A stretch of DNA of 64,000 bases, from assembly GCF_014595955.1 (NCBI RefSeq), contig NZ_JABVCF010000019.1, positions 1 to 64,000 on the forward strand, in the 5' to 3' direction. The translations under genes and the position numbers were made by a program. The stretch is from Pseudaminobacter soli (ex Zhang et al. 2022) (GTDB lineage: Bacteria; Pseudomonadota; Alphaproteobacteria; Rhizobiales; Rhizobiaceae). Below the pieces are notes generated by a model. That model ran no database searches. It was given only the letters and a program-made list of their open reading frames with translations, and was not told the origin of the DNA. This document shows positions 46,368-55,207 of this stretch, one piece after another. Numbering within the stretch: the stretch's first letter is position 1; each line of letters begins with the position of its first letter.

Positions 46368-49235
46368 TCACTCGGCCGCCGTCCTGCTGTCGTCGCCGGC
46401 CCCGCGCTGGGCTTCCCGGTCTAGCTCGACCGCATTGCGGTGGTCATCCGTCGCGACCGAAACCTTTGTCGCACTGTCTGCCTTGGGCTGAGGCTCCAGC
46501 ACTACCCTCTGCTGGTCTCCGTCCCAGCGCGCGAGCACCCGGTCACCTTCCTGAACCTCGTTTGCCAGCATCGCGCGGGCAAGCTGGGTCTCCAGCTCGG
46601 AGCGAATGAGGCGCCGCAGCTCGCGGGCTCCGAACTCCGGTCGGAAGCCGGCGGCCGCCAAGTGATCGACAAGGCTGCCGTCGATGTCCAGCTCCACGCC
46701 TTGGCCATGGGCGGTGCGTTTCACCCGCTCCAGCTGGAGCTGGACGATGGAGCGGATCTCGCTCCGCGCGAGGGCGTGGAAGACAATGATCTCGTCGATG
46801 CGGTTGATGAACTCCGGCCTGAAATGGCCGCGCAGCACGTCCATCAGCTCGCGCTTGAGACGGGCCTGGTCATCTTCGGCCGTGCCGCGCAGGTTGAGGT
46901 GGCGCTGGATGATGTCGGAACCCAGGTTCGACGTAGCGATCAGGATTGTGTTGGTAAAGTCCACAACACGACCCTTGCCGTCGGTGAGCCGCCCGTCGTC
47001 GAATACCTGCAGCAGCACGTTGTAGACATCCGGGTGGGCTTTTTCGATCTCATCCAGCAGCACAACGGAGTAGGGGCGCCGGCGCACGCGCTCGGTAAGC
47101 TGCCCGCCTTCCTCGTAGCCGACGTAGCCGGGAGGCGCACCGATGAGGCGGGCGACCGCGTGGCGCTCCATGTACTCCGACATGTCGAGGCGGATCATCG
47201 CGTCCTCCTCGCCGAAGACGGTTTCAGCAAGAGCCTTCGCCAGCTCCGTTTTGCCGACACCGGTGGGGCCGAGGAATAGGAAGGTTGCGATGGGTCGGCG
47301 CCCCTCCCGCAGGCCAGCGCGCGCCAGACGCACGGCATCGCTGACCGCCCTGACCGCCTCCTCCTGACCGATCACGCGCTGGTGCAGGCGCTCTTCCATC
47401 TTCACAAGGCGCTGACGCTCCTCGGTCGTGAGTTCGTTGACCGGCACGCCGGTGAGCTTGGACACCACCTGTGCGATATGCTCGGTGCGCACTTCCGTCG
47501 AGGCAGAGCCGCGTTCCCGCCGCCAACGTTCGGTCGCGTCCTGGAGGTCCTTGTTGCGGGCATCGTGCCGGGCCCGGATTTCCGAGGCGCGGTCGAAGTG
47601 CTTACGGGAGGAGGCGTAATCCTGCTCGCGCTTGAGCTGGCGCACCTCGGCCTCCATTTCCTGCACGTCCAGGGGTCTGGCGGTGGCCGAGATCTTCACC
47701 CGGGCGGCGGCCTGGTCGATTAGATCAATAGCCTTGTCGGGCAGGAAGCGTCCGGTGATGTAGCGGTCGGACAGCTCCGCCGCCGCGATGATGGCCTCAT
47801 CCGTGATCGTGACCTTGTGGTGCGCTTCGAGGGTATCGCGCAGGCCGCGCAGGATCATGATGGTCTGGGCGACCGTCGGCTCGGGCACAAACACCGGCTG
47901 GAAGCGGCGCTCCAAGGCGGCATCCTTCTCAATGTGCTTCTGGTATTCGTTGAGTGTCGTGGCCCCGATCAGGTTGAGTTCGCCGCGGGCCAGCGCCGGC
48001 TTGAACACGTTGGCAATGTCGAGCCCGCCTTCGCCGCCGCCCTGGCCTGCGCCCACGATGGTATGGATCTCGTCGATGAACAGGACCAGCTCGTCCTCGC
48101 GCTCGGTGACCTCCTTAAGGATCTGCTGGATGCGCTCCTCGAACTCGCCCCGATACTTGGAGCCGGCCACCATGGAGTTGATCGAGAGCTCGACGAGGCG
48201 CTTATCGCGCAGGCTCTCCGGCACTTCGCCGGCAACGATGCGCTGAGCAAGACCTTCGACGATGGCGGTTTTGCCGACACCCGGCTCGCCGATGAGGGCC
48301 GGGTTGTTCTTCTTGCGCCGGGCTAGCACCTCAATGGTGGTCTCAATCTCCTTGGCGCGGCCGATCACCGGATCGAGCTTGCCGTCGCGGGCGAGCTTGG
48401 TGAGATCGCGCGAGTACTTATCGAGGTTGGGGGTGTTGGTGGGCGTGTCGACCCGCCCTTCCTCGGCACCGCGGCCGACCACCTTTGTGACCTGTTGGCG
48501 GATGGCCTGCGGGGTGAGGCCGTAACGATTCAGGACATCAGGTGCGATGCCCTCTCCCTCCTCGGCCAAGCCGATGAGCAGGTGCTCGGGACCGACATAG
48601 GAGTGGCCGAACTCGCCGGAGACCGAGAAGGCGCGCGAGAGGGCGCTCTTCACCCGGGGCGAGACGCCGATCTCGCCGCCTTCCTCTGGATTGAAATCGC
48701 CCCGAGGGCTTTCCTGGACAATCTGGTTGCGCAGGTCATCGAGCGAAACCTTAAACTGGTCGAGGATGGTGCGGACGACGTCACTTTCGGTCAGAGCGAG
48801 CAGGAGATGTTCGGTGTCGACCTCGCGGCGGCCGAATTCACCGGCCCGCCGGGCGGCCGATTGGAGGATCTCCTCAGCATGCTCGCTCAGACGGTCCGCC
48901 ACGCCTGCTGCCGCGCCGCGGCCGCGGCCGCGTCCACGCCCGGACCGAACCGGAATGGGCGTGCCGCCGTCCCCGGGGTCGGAAGGCTCATCGGCAAGTC
49001 TCCCTGCGCTGCTGCGCGGGTTCTCGCCGAAGAAGTCGCCGCCGAAGAAGTCGTCGAATAGGCCGCCGCGCCCGCCGAATAGGGACTCTAGCGGCGAACT
49101 CGGCCGCTGCTGCCGCGCCAAACGCCGGTAATCGACGTCACAGAGCTCCATGGTCTGGCGCTGGCCGTTGCTGACCACCTGCGCCCGAACGGTCGCAGGC
49201 CGGACTCCACAGATGTCACACAATCCGTCTGCCAT
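46368..49235 (-). CDS. clpK: ClpK/ClpG-type stand-alone AAA+ disaggregase
   Basis: 955 residues from ATG 49235. The N-terminus carries a zinc-finger-like [11 protein letters not shown] with a second cysteine segment [10 protein letters not shown], then a Gly/Phe linker ([14 protein letters not shown]), Clp-N repeats (~100-245), a first ATPase domain ([24 protein letters not shown]), a short middle domain and a second ATPase domain ([23 protein letters not shown]). After the second domain the ClpP-docking tripeptide of ClpA/ClpC is absent, so it should work as a disaggregase without a protease. This is the layout of ClpK/ClpG of transmissible heat-resistance loci. First gene of clpK-hsp20-psiE. 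Confidence 0.88.
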   Translation of the reverse strand: MADGLCDICGVRPATVRAQVVSNGQRQTMELCDVDYRRLARQQRPSSPLESLFGGRGGLFDDFFGGDFFGENPRSSAGRLADEPSDPGDGGTPIPVRSGRGRGRGRGAAAGVADRLSEHAEEILQSAARRAGEFGRREVDTEHLLLALTESDVVRTILDQFKVSLDDLRNQIVQESPRGDFNPEEGGEIGVSPRVKSALSRAFSVSGEFGHSYVGPEHLLIGLAEEGEGIAPDVLNRYGLTPQAIRQQVTKVVGRGAEEGRVDTPTNTPNLDKYSRDLTKLARDGKLDPVIGRAKEIETTIEVLARRKKNNPALIGEPGVGKTAIVEGLAQRIVAGEVPESLRDKRLVELSINSMVAGSKYRGEFEERIQQILKEVTEREDELVLFIDEIHTIVGAGQGGGEGGLDIANVFKPALARGELNLIGATTLNEYQKHIEKDAALERRFQPVFVPEPTVAQTIMILRGLRDTLEAHHKVTITDEAIIAAAELSDRYITGRFLPDKAIDLIDQAAARVKISATARPLDVQEMEAEVRQLKREQDYASSRKHFDRASEIRARHDARNKDLQDATERWRRERGSASTEVRTEHIAQVVSKLTGVPVNELTTEERQRLVKMEERLHQRVIGQEEAVRAVSDAVRLARAGLREGRRPIATFLFLGPTGVGKTELAKALAETVFGEEDAMIRLDMSEYMERHAVARLIGAPPGYVGYEEGGQLTERVRRRPYSVVLLDEIEKAHPDVYNVLLQVFDDGRLTDGKGRVVDFTNTILIATSNLGSDIIQRHLNLRGTAEDDQARLKRELMDVLRGHFRPEFINRIDEIIVFHALARSEIRSIVQLQLERVKRTAHGQGVELDIDGSLVDHLAAAGFRPEFGARELRRLIRSELETQLARAMLANEVQEGDRVLARWDGDQQRVVLEPQPKADSATKVSVATDDHRNAVELDREAQRGAGDDSRTAAE

Positions 49236-49636
49236 GGCATGCCTCAATGCTGGCTGTGCCGTGCCCCGGACGGGCGTTCTGTCATTTCAGCAGACGCTCG
49301 CCACACCACACAGCTTCGGCGCGATTCATGGAGGGTAGCAGTTGCGAGGGTGTCTACGAATGCGGTCGATTCCTGAGGAAGAGTACGTGGCTGCGGACTA
49401 AACAGCCTGAGCCGACCATGAGCAGCAAGTTTCGCGCTGAGAACGCAGGGCTTTCGTGGTTCGCGCAGGGTCGCGAGTGAATGGGCCACGCGACAGAAGC
49501 GGGCCGACAAGGCGGATGCGGAAATAGTTGACCGCATTCCCTCCGCCCGAACGATTGTCCGTCTGTTGACAACGGGCAGAGACGACCTGCGAAATCCGAA
49601 ACCCTCACTATCGCCGCGATCGAAGGCCGTTTCCCC
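49236..49636. other. Intergenic upstream of clpK
   Basis: About 400 bases holding the clpK promoter. On the minus strand CTCGCAA followed ten bases later by CTCCATGAAT loosely resembles a heat-shock sigma-factor promoter (around 49327-49350), but the match is weak. No gene seen. Confidence 0.3.
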
Positions 49637-49906
49637 TTGCTTGTTGAGGCTAGCGATATCATTGCCGACCTCCATCTCATGATATGGCGCAAGGCGGAAA
49701 GTGAGCTGGCGTCGTGCATCAACCGTGCGCGCGACAGCTCGTGGCCTCCTTTGGTGTGGCGTGGCGAAAGACCCACAGGTGGTCCGGGCAGCGATAGTCT
49801 AACCATGGTCCAATGGACAAACCGAGGGGCCGATCACCAAGCTCAAGGCGCCAGATGTACGGACGCGGAAAGTCTCAAGCGCGTCTGATCGGCGCGACAT
49901 GAAAGG
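49637..49906 (+). pseudogene. ISL3-family transposase remnant (C-terminal end)
   Basis: Fragments read MIWRKAESELASCINRARDS, DPQVVRAAIV, then after a stop PWSNGQTEGPITKLK and, in another frame, RQMYGRGKSQARLIGAT. PWSNGQTEG.I..LK..KRQMYGR is the characteristic C-terminus of ISL3 transposases. At least two frameshifts, one stop and no N-terminal part. The DNA after it (to about 49980) may be the IS end. Confidence 0.7.
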
Positions 49907-50168
49907 ACTGCACCAAATCTGCGTCAGAGCCAAAATTGCACGCCGGTTCACACCTTTGAAGTGACTCCAGATTAAATGAAGCCGCTGACGCGCATTGGCA
50001 GGTCGTTTCGGGTGTGTAGCCTTTTGCTATGGAGGATTGCGGCTGTCGAAGTGCGCTTCGCCGGCGCAATCGATGACATGACGACCCGCAATACATTGCC
50101 GGCCACCTAGGGACTTCAATTTAGCCGGGTGGCACGGGGACATGGGCCGCGTTGTCGCCTGTATTGGA

Positions 50169-51326
50169 TCATTCCGTTACGTGTAGACGGGACAGCGAAT
50201 CGTTCGGGCCGCCCTTCGATTCTAAGCCGCTGATCGCGGGGTCGATCTCCTCCATGCTATAGGCCATGGAGGGAGCCAGTTTCGAGATATGATGGTCCCA
50301 TTGCGCCCGGTAGGAGAGATAGGCCTCGGCACCGGCCTTCTCGTCACCCGTAGTCTGAAGCCCCGCCTGTTGAAGCCGATGCAGGGCAGCGCGGTAGCGT
50401 GCGAGCCAGCGGTCTCGGGTCTGCTGGTCCGGTTGCGCCCCGCCGTCCGATGGTGCGCCGCGGGGAAGGAAGGTGTTCACCAGCGTGATGAGCAGCATCA
50501 TTGACGCTTCCCAGAGCTGCGCGACGGCTCCCGTCTCCATCAGCCAGCGGTACTTCTGATCATCGAGCGCACTCTTGATCAGGCTCACCGTGTCCAACGC
50601 CACCAGCGTGGAGCGGGACACCGAGTGGTAGGGGTCAGTGAAGCGGAAATAGAAGAGCACCGGGTAAAAGTGGTGTGCTTCCTTGGCGTGGGTCATCTCG
50701 ACGCCGAGTTCCGACAGGTTCGTGTAGCCGCCACTGAACTGTCCCTGAGGTCCGAGACGTGCCAGCAATTCGGCGGCATCGCCGGTGCACCCTGACAGGA
50801 AATGAATGCTCAGGGCCAGCACGTTGCGCCGCTGCAGCGCTGTATAGACCTGCAACAGATAGGTCAGCGTCAGCGACATCACTGACACGCCGATCAGCGA
50901 GTTGAGCAGGAAAAGCAGCCGCGTCGAGCTGGTATGTGGCGTGAAGTCGCTCGCGCCGACGATCGCCATGCTCGTGCCGCCGGCATACATTGCGGTGACG
51001 AAGTCGGTGGGCGTGTCGCCGTTGGTGGCGCGGATGGACGTGCCGAGTTCCGGGTGCATGACCAAAGCTGCCCCGAGCGTCAGCCCGAGAGCCCAGACCC
51101 CGACCAGCAGCACGAGGATGACGGGACCGCAGAAGGACAGAACGGTCCCTCGTCTGGGGCCAAAAGCCTTCGAGGCTGTGACGAAGGAGGCCCAGATCAG
51201 CCGCCCGACCCTGTATCCGACAATGCTGGTGCCAATGCGCGCGTAGAGCACGGTCAGAAAGATATCGAGCAGGATGATCAGGATCAGCACAATGCCGAGG
51301 AACTGCTCCAGTCGCCCGATCAACAC
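50169..51326 (-). CDS. K+-channel-like two-helix membrane protein with altered selectivity filter
   Basis: 385 residues. Membrane helices at about 8-30, 64-90 and 134-158, with a pore-loop-like segment TAMYAGGTSMAIVGASDFTP between the last two. The canonical K+ filter TVGYGD is here IVGASD, so ion selectivity may be changed or lost. A ~200-residue cytoplasmic C-terminus follows. It is 25 bases after the MRJP/Yellow-family gene and likely co-transcribed with it. Family call is fair; transport function uncertain because of the filter. Confidence 0.65.
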   Translation of the reverse strand: MLIGRLEQFLGIVLILIILLDIFLTVLYARIGTSIVGYRVGRLIWASFVTASKAFGPRRGTVLSFCGPVILVLLVGVWALGLTLGAALVMHPELGTSIRATNGDTPTDFVTAMYAGGTSMAIVGASDFTPHTSSTRLLFLLNSLIGVSVMSLTLTYLLQVYTALQRRNVLALSIHFLSGCTGDAAELLARLGPQGQFSGGYTNLSELGVEMTHAKEAHHFYPVLFYFRFTDPYHSVSRSTLVALDTVSLIKSALDDQKYRWLMETGAVAQLWEASMMLLITLVNTFLPRGAPSDGGAQPDQQTRDRWLARYRAALHRLQQAGLQTTGDEKAGAEAYLSYRAQWDHHISKLAPSMAYSMEEIDPAISGLESKGGPNDSLSRLHVTE

Positions 51327-51351
51327 GGCCTCCTGTCATTCCGGCGCTCAG

Positions 51352-52512
51352 TCAGGGTCGTTCGGGCTGGCTGACCGAGCCGGTCGCCTCACCGTTCTGT
51401 CCAGGCTGGATGAGCCAAAGCTGCGTTTCAAGGCGCGGGCCGTTCTCGGGCTTGAACCAGCTCATGTCCTGAATATGGGAGCTTGTGACGTATATGGTCC
51501 CGTTGGGCCCCTCCGAGAACGTATCGGGCCAGCGCAGCCGGTTGTCCTGTACAAGGGTAGCGATGCGATCGCCATCAAGGACCTTCACTGCATCCTGCTC
51601 GATGGCGCTGAGATAAAGCCGCCCGCGCTCGTCGATCCAAAGACCGTCCGTCGGCTCGGTTTCGGCGACACGCTCGACATGAGCTTCGAGGTCCTCGTCG
51701 GATAAAGTTGGGCTCTCCAAGGCATCCGTCGAAACGCGATAGAGGGTGCGGCCGGTCAGCGCTTTCCAATAGAGCGTTCGCCCATCGGGAGAGAGCGCAA
51801 TGCTGTCGGCGGCAAATTCGACCCCGCGCCCGTCGGGCCGGCGCAACTCCTGGCCGTCGGTCTTTACCACCACATCCTTTTCCGGCCGGGTGCTCGGGCG
51901 GTCGTCAAGAACACGTCGAGCCATGCCGTTCATCAGATCTACAACAACGAGAGCGCCTCTGGCCCCGGAATCCGTGAGGTAGGCATGCCGCCCATCCGGC
52001 GAAAACCGCACATCGTTCAGGTAGCTGCCCTGAGGCGCGATCGTCTCGTCGAAGTGGATCACCTGCGCAACCTTGTTCGTCTTCAGGTCGATCCTGACGA
52101 GCTTGGGCCCGCCCTCCACAACGAATTCTGCGGCTGGCGCGGCCGGATCGACGACCCAGAGATTGCCGTGCGCATCCGCCACGACGCTCTGCACGCATAC
52201 GAAATGATCCCCAGCCGACATCTGGTTCTTCTTGGCATTGCGCCAGGAATTCCACTGGTCGTCCGGGTAAGGCTGGATCCGGCCGTCGCGCGTCACCTCG
52301 GCAACCGAGACCGGCGCATCCTCGGTCCAACGCGGAAAGTTGACGAAGATGCGCCCATCCTTCGAAACAGTCACCCCGGTCACTTGGTGCTCGAAACTGG
52401 CGACCTGCTGCAGTTGCGCTTGCCCCTGGGATGGTCCTGCACTCTGCTGTGCCATGGATGTGGTGGCCAAAAGCGTTCCGAAAAGCAGGGTCACTATCGT
52501 GAGCCTAAGCAT
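51352..52512 (-). CDS. Exported beta-propeller protein, MRJP/Yellow (SMP-30-like) family
   Basis: 386 residues from ATG 52512, with GGAGG upstream. Signal peptide MLRLTIVTLLFGTLLATTSM ends at about AQQ. The mature protein shows the family's repeated blade motifs: TGVTVSKDGRIFVNFPRW, SVVADAHGNLWVVDP, YLNDVRFSPDGRHAYLTDSG, DSIALSPDGRTLYWK and DGLWIDERGRLYLS. Such periplasmic propellers bind or hydrolyse small molecules (lactonase-like); the ligand is unknown. Precedes the K+-channel-like gene. Confidence 0.8.
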   Translation of the reverse strand: MLRLTIVTLLFGTLLATTSMAQQSAGPSQGQAQLQQVASFEHQVTGVTVSKDGRIFVNFPRWTEDAPVSVAEVTRDGRIQPYPDDQWNSWRNAKKNQMSAGDHFVCVQSVVADAHGNLWVVDPAAPAAEFVVEGGPKLVRIDLKTNKVAQVIHFDETIAPQGSYLNDVRFSPDGRHAYLTDSGARGALVVVDLMNGMARRVLDDRPSTRPEKDVVVKTDGQELRRPDGRGVEFAADSIALSPDGRTLYWKALTGRTLYRVSTDALESPTLSDEDLEAHVERVAETEPTDGLWIDERGRLYLSAIEQDAVKVLDGDRIATLVQDNRLRWPDTFSEGPNGTIYVTSSHIQDMSWFKPENGPRLETQLWLIQPGQNGEATGSVSQPERP

Positions 52513-52604
52513 GTTCACCTCCGTCGCGCGGCAACGATCGTGTGGCACGCGGCTGCTAGCTCATCCCGGGAAGACCGCTCGAACGCTGCCGCATCATCCC
52601 TAAT

Positions 52605-53201
52605 TCAGTGAGAACGTGCCCTCTCCTGAGCCGGTTGATCGGACACCGCCGCCAGGACCGGTGCGGCCCGCATGTCCGGCGGCAGCTGGAAGTCCTTGGC
52701 TGCCCCTCGCGTCGCCTCGAGGCCTCTCGGGAAGCCGCTGCGGTCACTGTACTCGCGCCACTGCCTGCTGGAACGGCTATGCCGGGAGGTCACGGACTGG
52801 GCAGCGATGACATCCAGCGCCGTGACGCCAAGAAGCATCGCCAAGGCCAGGCTGGCATTGTCGCGCTTCGGGTTGTCGTCGCGCATGGCCGGCATCACCG
52901 TCGCCACATCGAGCCCGTCGCCGGCGACGCGGCTCCACAAGCCGACCTGCTTGTCTATGGAAAGGGACAGTATGCCGCTTCCGATCTCGCGCGCGCCATA
53001 GGCGCGGATGAGGGATTCCTGGCCCTCCATGCCGAGGGCGCGCGTGATCCGGTGCGGCGCAATCAACTCCATAAGGCCGAGGCCGATGCTGAACCACCCT
53101 AGGGCGCGGGCAAGACGATCCGCAGTCCCCAAAGAACTGGCGCCGGAACTGATGACCTTCGGATCGCCCGGTGAGCGCACGATGTTCGACAGGTAAGTCA
53201 T
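52605..53201 (-). CDS. Membrane protein of the 'cyclase/dehydrase'-annotated DUF4267-like family
   Basis: 198 residues, starting at an ATGA overlap with the alcohol dehydrogenase stop. Hydrophobic stretches RALGWFSIGLGLMELIAPH and ASLALAMLLGVTALDVIAAQ flank a conserved loop YGAREIGSGILSL and GDGLDVATVM. The polar C-terminal tail has no motif. Proteins like this regularly follow zinc-dependent alcohol dehydrogenases in rhizobia; function unknown. Confidence 0.65.
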   Translation of the reverse strand: MTYLSNIVRSPGDPKVISSGASSLGTADRLARALGWFSIGLGLMELIAPHRITRALGMEGQESLIRAYGAREIGSGILSLSIDKQVGLWSRVAGDGLDVATVMPAMRDDNPKRDNASLALAMLLGVTALDVIAAQSVTSRHSRSSRQWREYSDRSGFPRGLEATRGAAKDFQLPPDMRAAPVLAAVSDQPAQERARSH

Positions 53202-54394
53202 TGCAGGGTCACCTCCTGTCCGGGCTTGAGCACGACCTTGATGCAGCTGTCCTGCTTGTCGCGAAAAACCTTGTACATTTCCGGCCCATCATCGAGCCCG
53301 ACCGTGTGCGTGATCACGAAGGAGGGGTCGATCTCGCCGTCTTTGATGCGCCGGGTGAGATCGTCGGTCCAGCGCTTCACATGAGTCTGCCCCATCTTCC
53401 AGGTCAGCCCCTTGTTCATGGCCTGGCCCATGGGGATCTTGTCGGAGAAGCCGCTATAGACGCCCGGGATCGAGATGGTGCCGGCGGGTCGGATGACGTA
53501 GATCATCTCCCGAAGCACGTGGGGCCGATCGTTCTCCATCATCAGCATCTGCTTCGCACGGTCGTAGATGGTGTCGGGCTGCGCCATCGAGACGTGGCTC
53601 TCCATGCCGATGCAGTCAATGCATTTCTCCGGCCCCTTGTTGTCGGTGAGCTCGTTCAGGCGCTCGATGACGCTCTCTTCCTCGAAATTGATTGTGATCG
53701 CGCCGCCAGCCTCCGCCATGGAGAGGCGCTCGGGAATGCAATCGATGGCAATCACCTGCCTGGCGCCGAGCAGGATCGCGCTGCGGATGGCCATCTGTCC
53801 GACAGGGCCGCAACCCCAGATCGCCACGGTATCGGTGGGCTCGATGTCGCACTGGGCGGCAGCCTGCCAGCCGGTCGGGAAGATGTCGCCCAGAAACAGC
53901 ACCTGCTCGTCGGTGAGGCTGTCCGGCACCTTGATGTGGGTCGTGTCTGCGTAAGGGACGCGGACATATTCGGCCTGACCACCGGGATAGCCGCCGGTGA
54001 GATGCGTGTAGCCGAAAAGGCCGGCCGTGGTGTGTCCGAACGCCTTCTCGGCCAACTTCCTGCTTCTGTTCGTCCTCTCGCAGACCGAAAAGTTGCCCCG
54101 CCTGCACTGCTCGCATTCGCCGCAGAAGATGGTGAAGGGCACCACGATCCGCTCGCCTTTCTTGAGCTTTCCGTTGACCCCTGGGCCGACCTCGACGACC
54201 TCTCCCATGAACTCATGTCCCATGATGTCGCCTGGCAGCATCGCCGGGATCAGGTTATGGAAGAGGTGGAGATCAGAGCCGCAGATCGCGCAAGATGTTA
54301 TCTTGACTATCGCGTCTCGAGGTTCCTCGATGCCGGGATCCGAAACCCGGTCGCAGCGGATGTCCTCCTTACCGTGCCAAACCAGTGCTCTCAT
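53198..54394 (-). CDS. Zinc-dependent alcohol dehydrogenase (glutathione-independent formaldehyde-dehydrogenase-like)
   Basis: 398 residues. Catalytic zinc ligands in AICGSDLHLFH and MGHEFMGEV; structural zinc cysteines in CGECEQCRRGNFSVC; NAD+ loop WGCGPVGQMAIRSA. Medium-chain dehydrogenase oxidising alcohols or aldehydes in the cytoplasm. First gene of an apparent operon with the DUF4267-like membrane protein, the MRJP protein and the channel. Its upstream DNA (54434-54575) is repeated at 55047-55177 in front of a decayed second dehydrogenase. Confidence 0.88.
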   Translation of the reverse strand: MRALVWHGKEDIRCDRVSDPGIEEPRDAIVKITSCAICGSDLHLFHNLIPAMLPGDIMGHEFMGEVVEVGPGVNGKLKKGERIVVPFTIFCGECEQCRRGNFSVCERTNRSRKLAEKAFGHTTAGLFGYTHLTGGYPGGQAEYVRVPYADTTHIKVPDSLTDEQVLFLGDIFPTGWQAAAQCDIEPTDTVAIWGCGPVGQMAIRSAILLGARQVIAIDCIPERLSMAEAGGAITINFEEESVIERLNELTDNKGPEKCIDCIGMESHVSMAQPDTIYDRAKQMLMMENDRPHVLREMIYVIRPAGTISIPGVYSGFSDKIPMGQAMNKGLTWKMGQTHVKRWTDDLTRRIKDGEIDPSFVITHTVGLDDGPEMYKVFRDKQDSCIKVVLKPGQEVTLQ

Positions 54395-54433
54395 GCCTTC
54401 TTCCTCCTTCGTCCAACGAAGATGCAGAGGCTC

Positions 54434-54575
54434 CTGCGTCTGAACTCGTTACAGCTAAAGGCAGATCTCTGCGGAGATGATCGTCGCGTGGTCCCAAAAC
54501 CTCTGCGATGCCTGGAAGGACTGCGGATGATCCCTGAGGGACATTCCGCTTCATTTCATGCAGCGCTGTCCTGCC
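54434..54575 (-). repeat. Direct repeat A: duplicated upstream region of the dehydrogenase
   Basis: About 140 bases beginning CTGCGTCTGAACTCGT and ending CAGCGCTGTCCTGCC. They match 55047-55177 closely, except for one gap of about eight bases near 54530. It starts about 40 bases upstream of the intact dehydrogenase start, so the shared DNA is probably its promoter. Confidence 0.8.
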
Positions 54576-54681
54576 GCGGTAACAATTGCGCTAAGCAGCC
54601 GAAAAATGGGCCCGTTTGTTGAGCGGGCCCATTGCTCGGATGGATCCAATGGCGGTGCTAACAGACAACGTGCTGCCGCTA

Positions 54682-55046
54682 TGCAGTTTTCGGTATGCTG
54701 CCGTGCGGATCGAAGACGTACTTCACCGGCGCGCCCTGATCGAAGTTCTGATAGGCCTCGGCTGCCTAGTCGCCGACGATTATCACTGCCGCCCCCAGCA
54801 ACTGAGCTGAAGCGGCAGCCCAGCGGCCGACCGGACCCGCAGCGGCGATATAGACCGTGTACCCCGGCCCGACGCCCGCCGTGAAGCAGCCGTGAAAGCC
54901 GGTCGGCAGGATATCTGAAAGGAGCGTCAGGTCCCTGACCTTCTCCATCGCCTGGTCCCTGTCGGGGAAGGGCAGAAGGTGGAAGTCGGCCCAAGGCACC
55001 ATCATGACGAGATTGAAGCCATAGGCGCCGCAGTCCATCTCAAGCC
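54682..55046 (-). pseudogene. Truncated formaldehyde-dehydrogenase-like gene
   Basis: An internal piece (VPWADFHLLPFPDRDQAMEK, DILPTGFHGCFTAGVGPG and AAAGPVGRWAAASAQLLGAA) is followed after a deletion by the C-terminal piece AYQNFDQGAPVKYVFDPHGS. The N-terminal zinc domain and most of the NAD domain's second half are missing. The break at the 5' side coincides with direct repeat B, so the upstream DNA is fused straight to mid-gene sequence. Confidence 0.75.
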
Positions 55047-55177
55047 CTGCGTCTGAACTCGTCACAGCCAGAGGCAGATATCTGCGGGGACGATCGTCAC
55101 GTGGTCCTTATACCTCTGAGGGGCCTAGAAGGACTGCGGAGTAGACATTCCGCTCCCTTTGTGCAGCGCTGCCTGCC
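55047..55177 (-). repeat. Direct repeat B: duplicated upstream region beside the truncated dehydrogenase
   Basis: About 130 bases matching 54434-54575 (for example GGCAGAT.TCTGCGG and GGACTGCGGA shared) with a small gap near 55140. It lies upstream of the truncated dehydrogenase and touches its first surviving codons. Confidence 0.8.
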
Positions 55178-55207
55178 TCGATGCCGGTCTTCGGGCCAGC
55201 CTGTTCC

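Noticed and set aside
49327-49350. Heat-shock sigma-type promoter upstream of clpK
   Set aside because: Both boxes deviate from consensus; noted only as weak in the intergenic entry.
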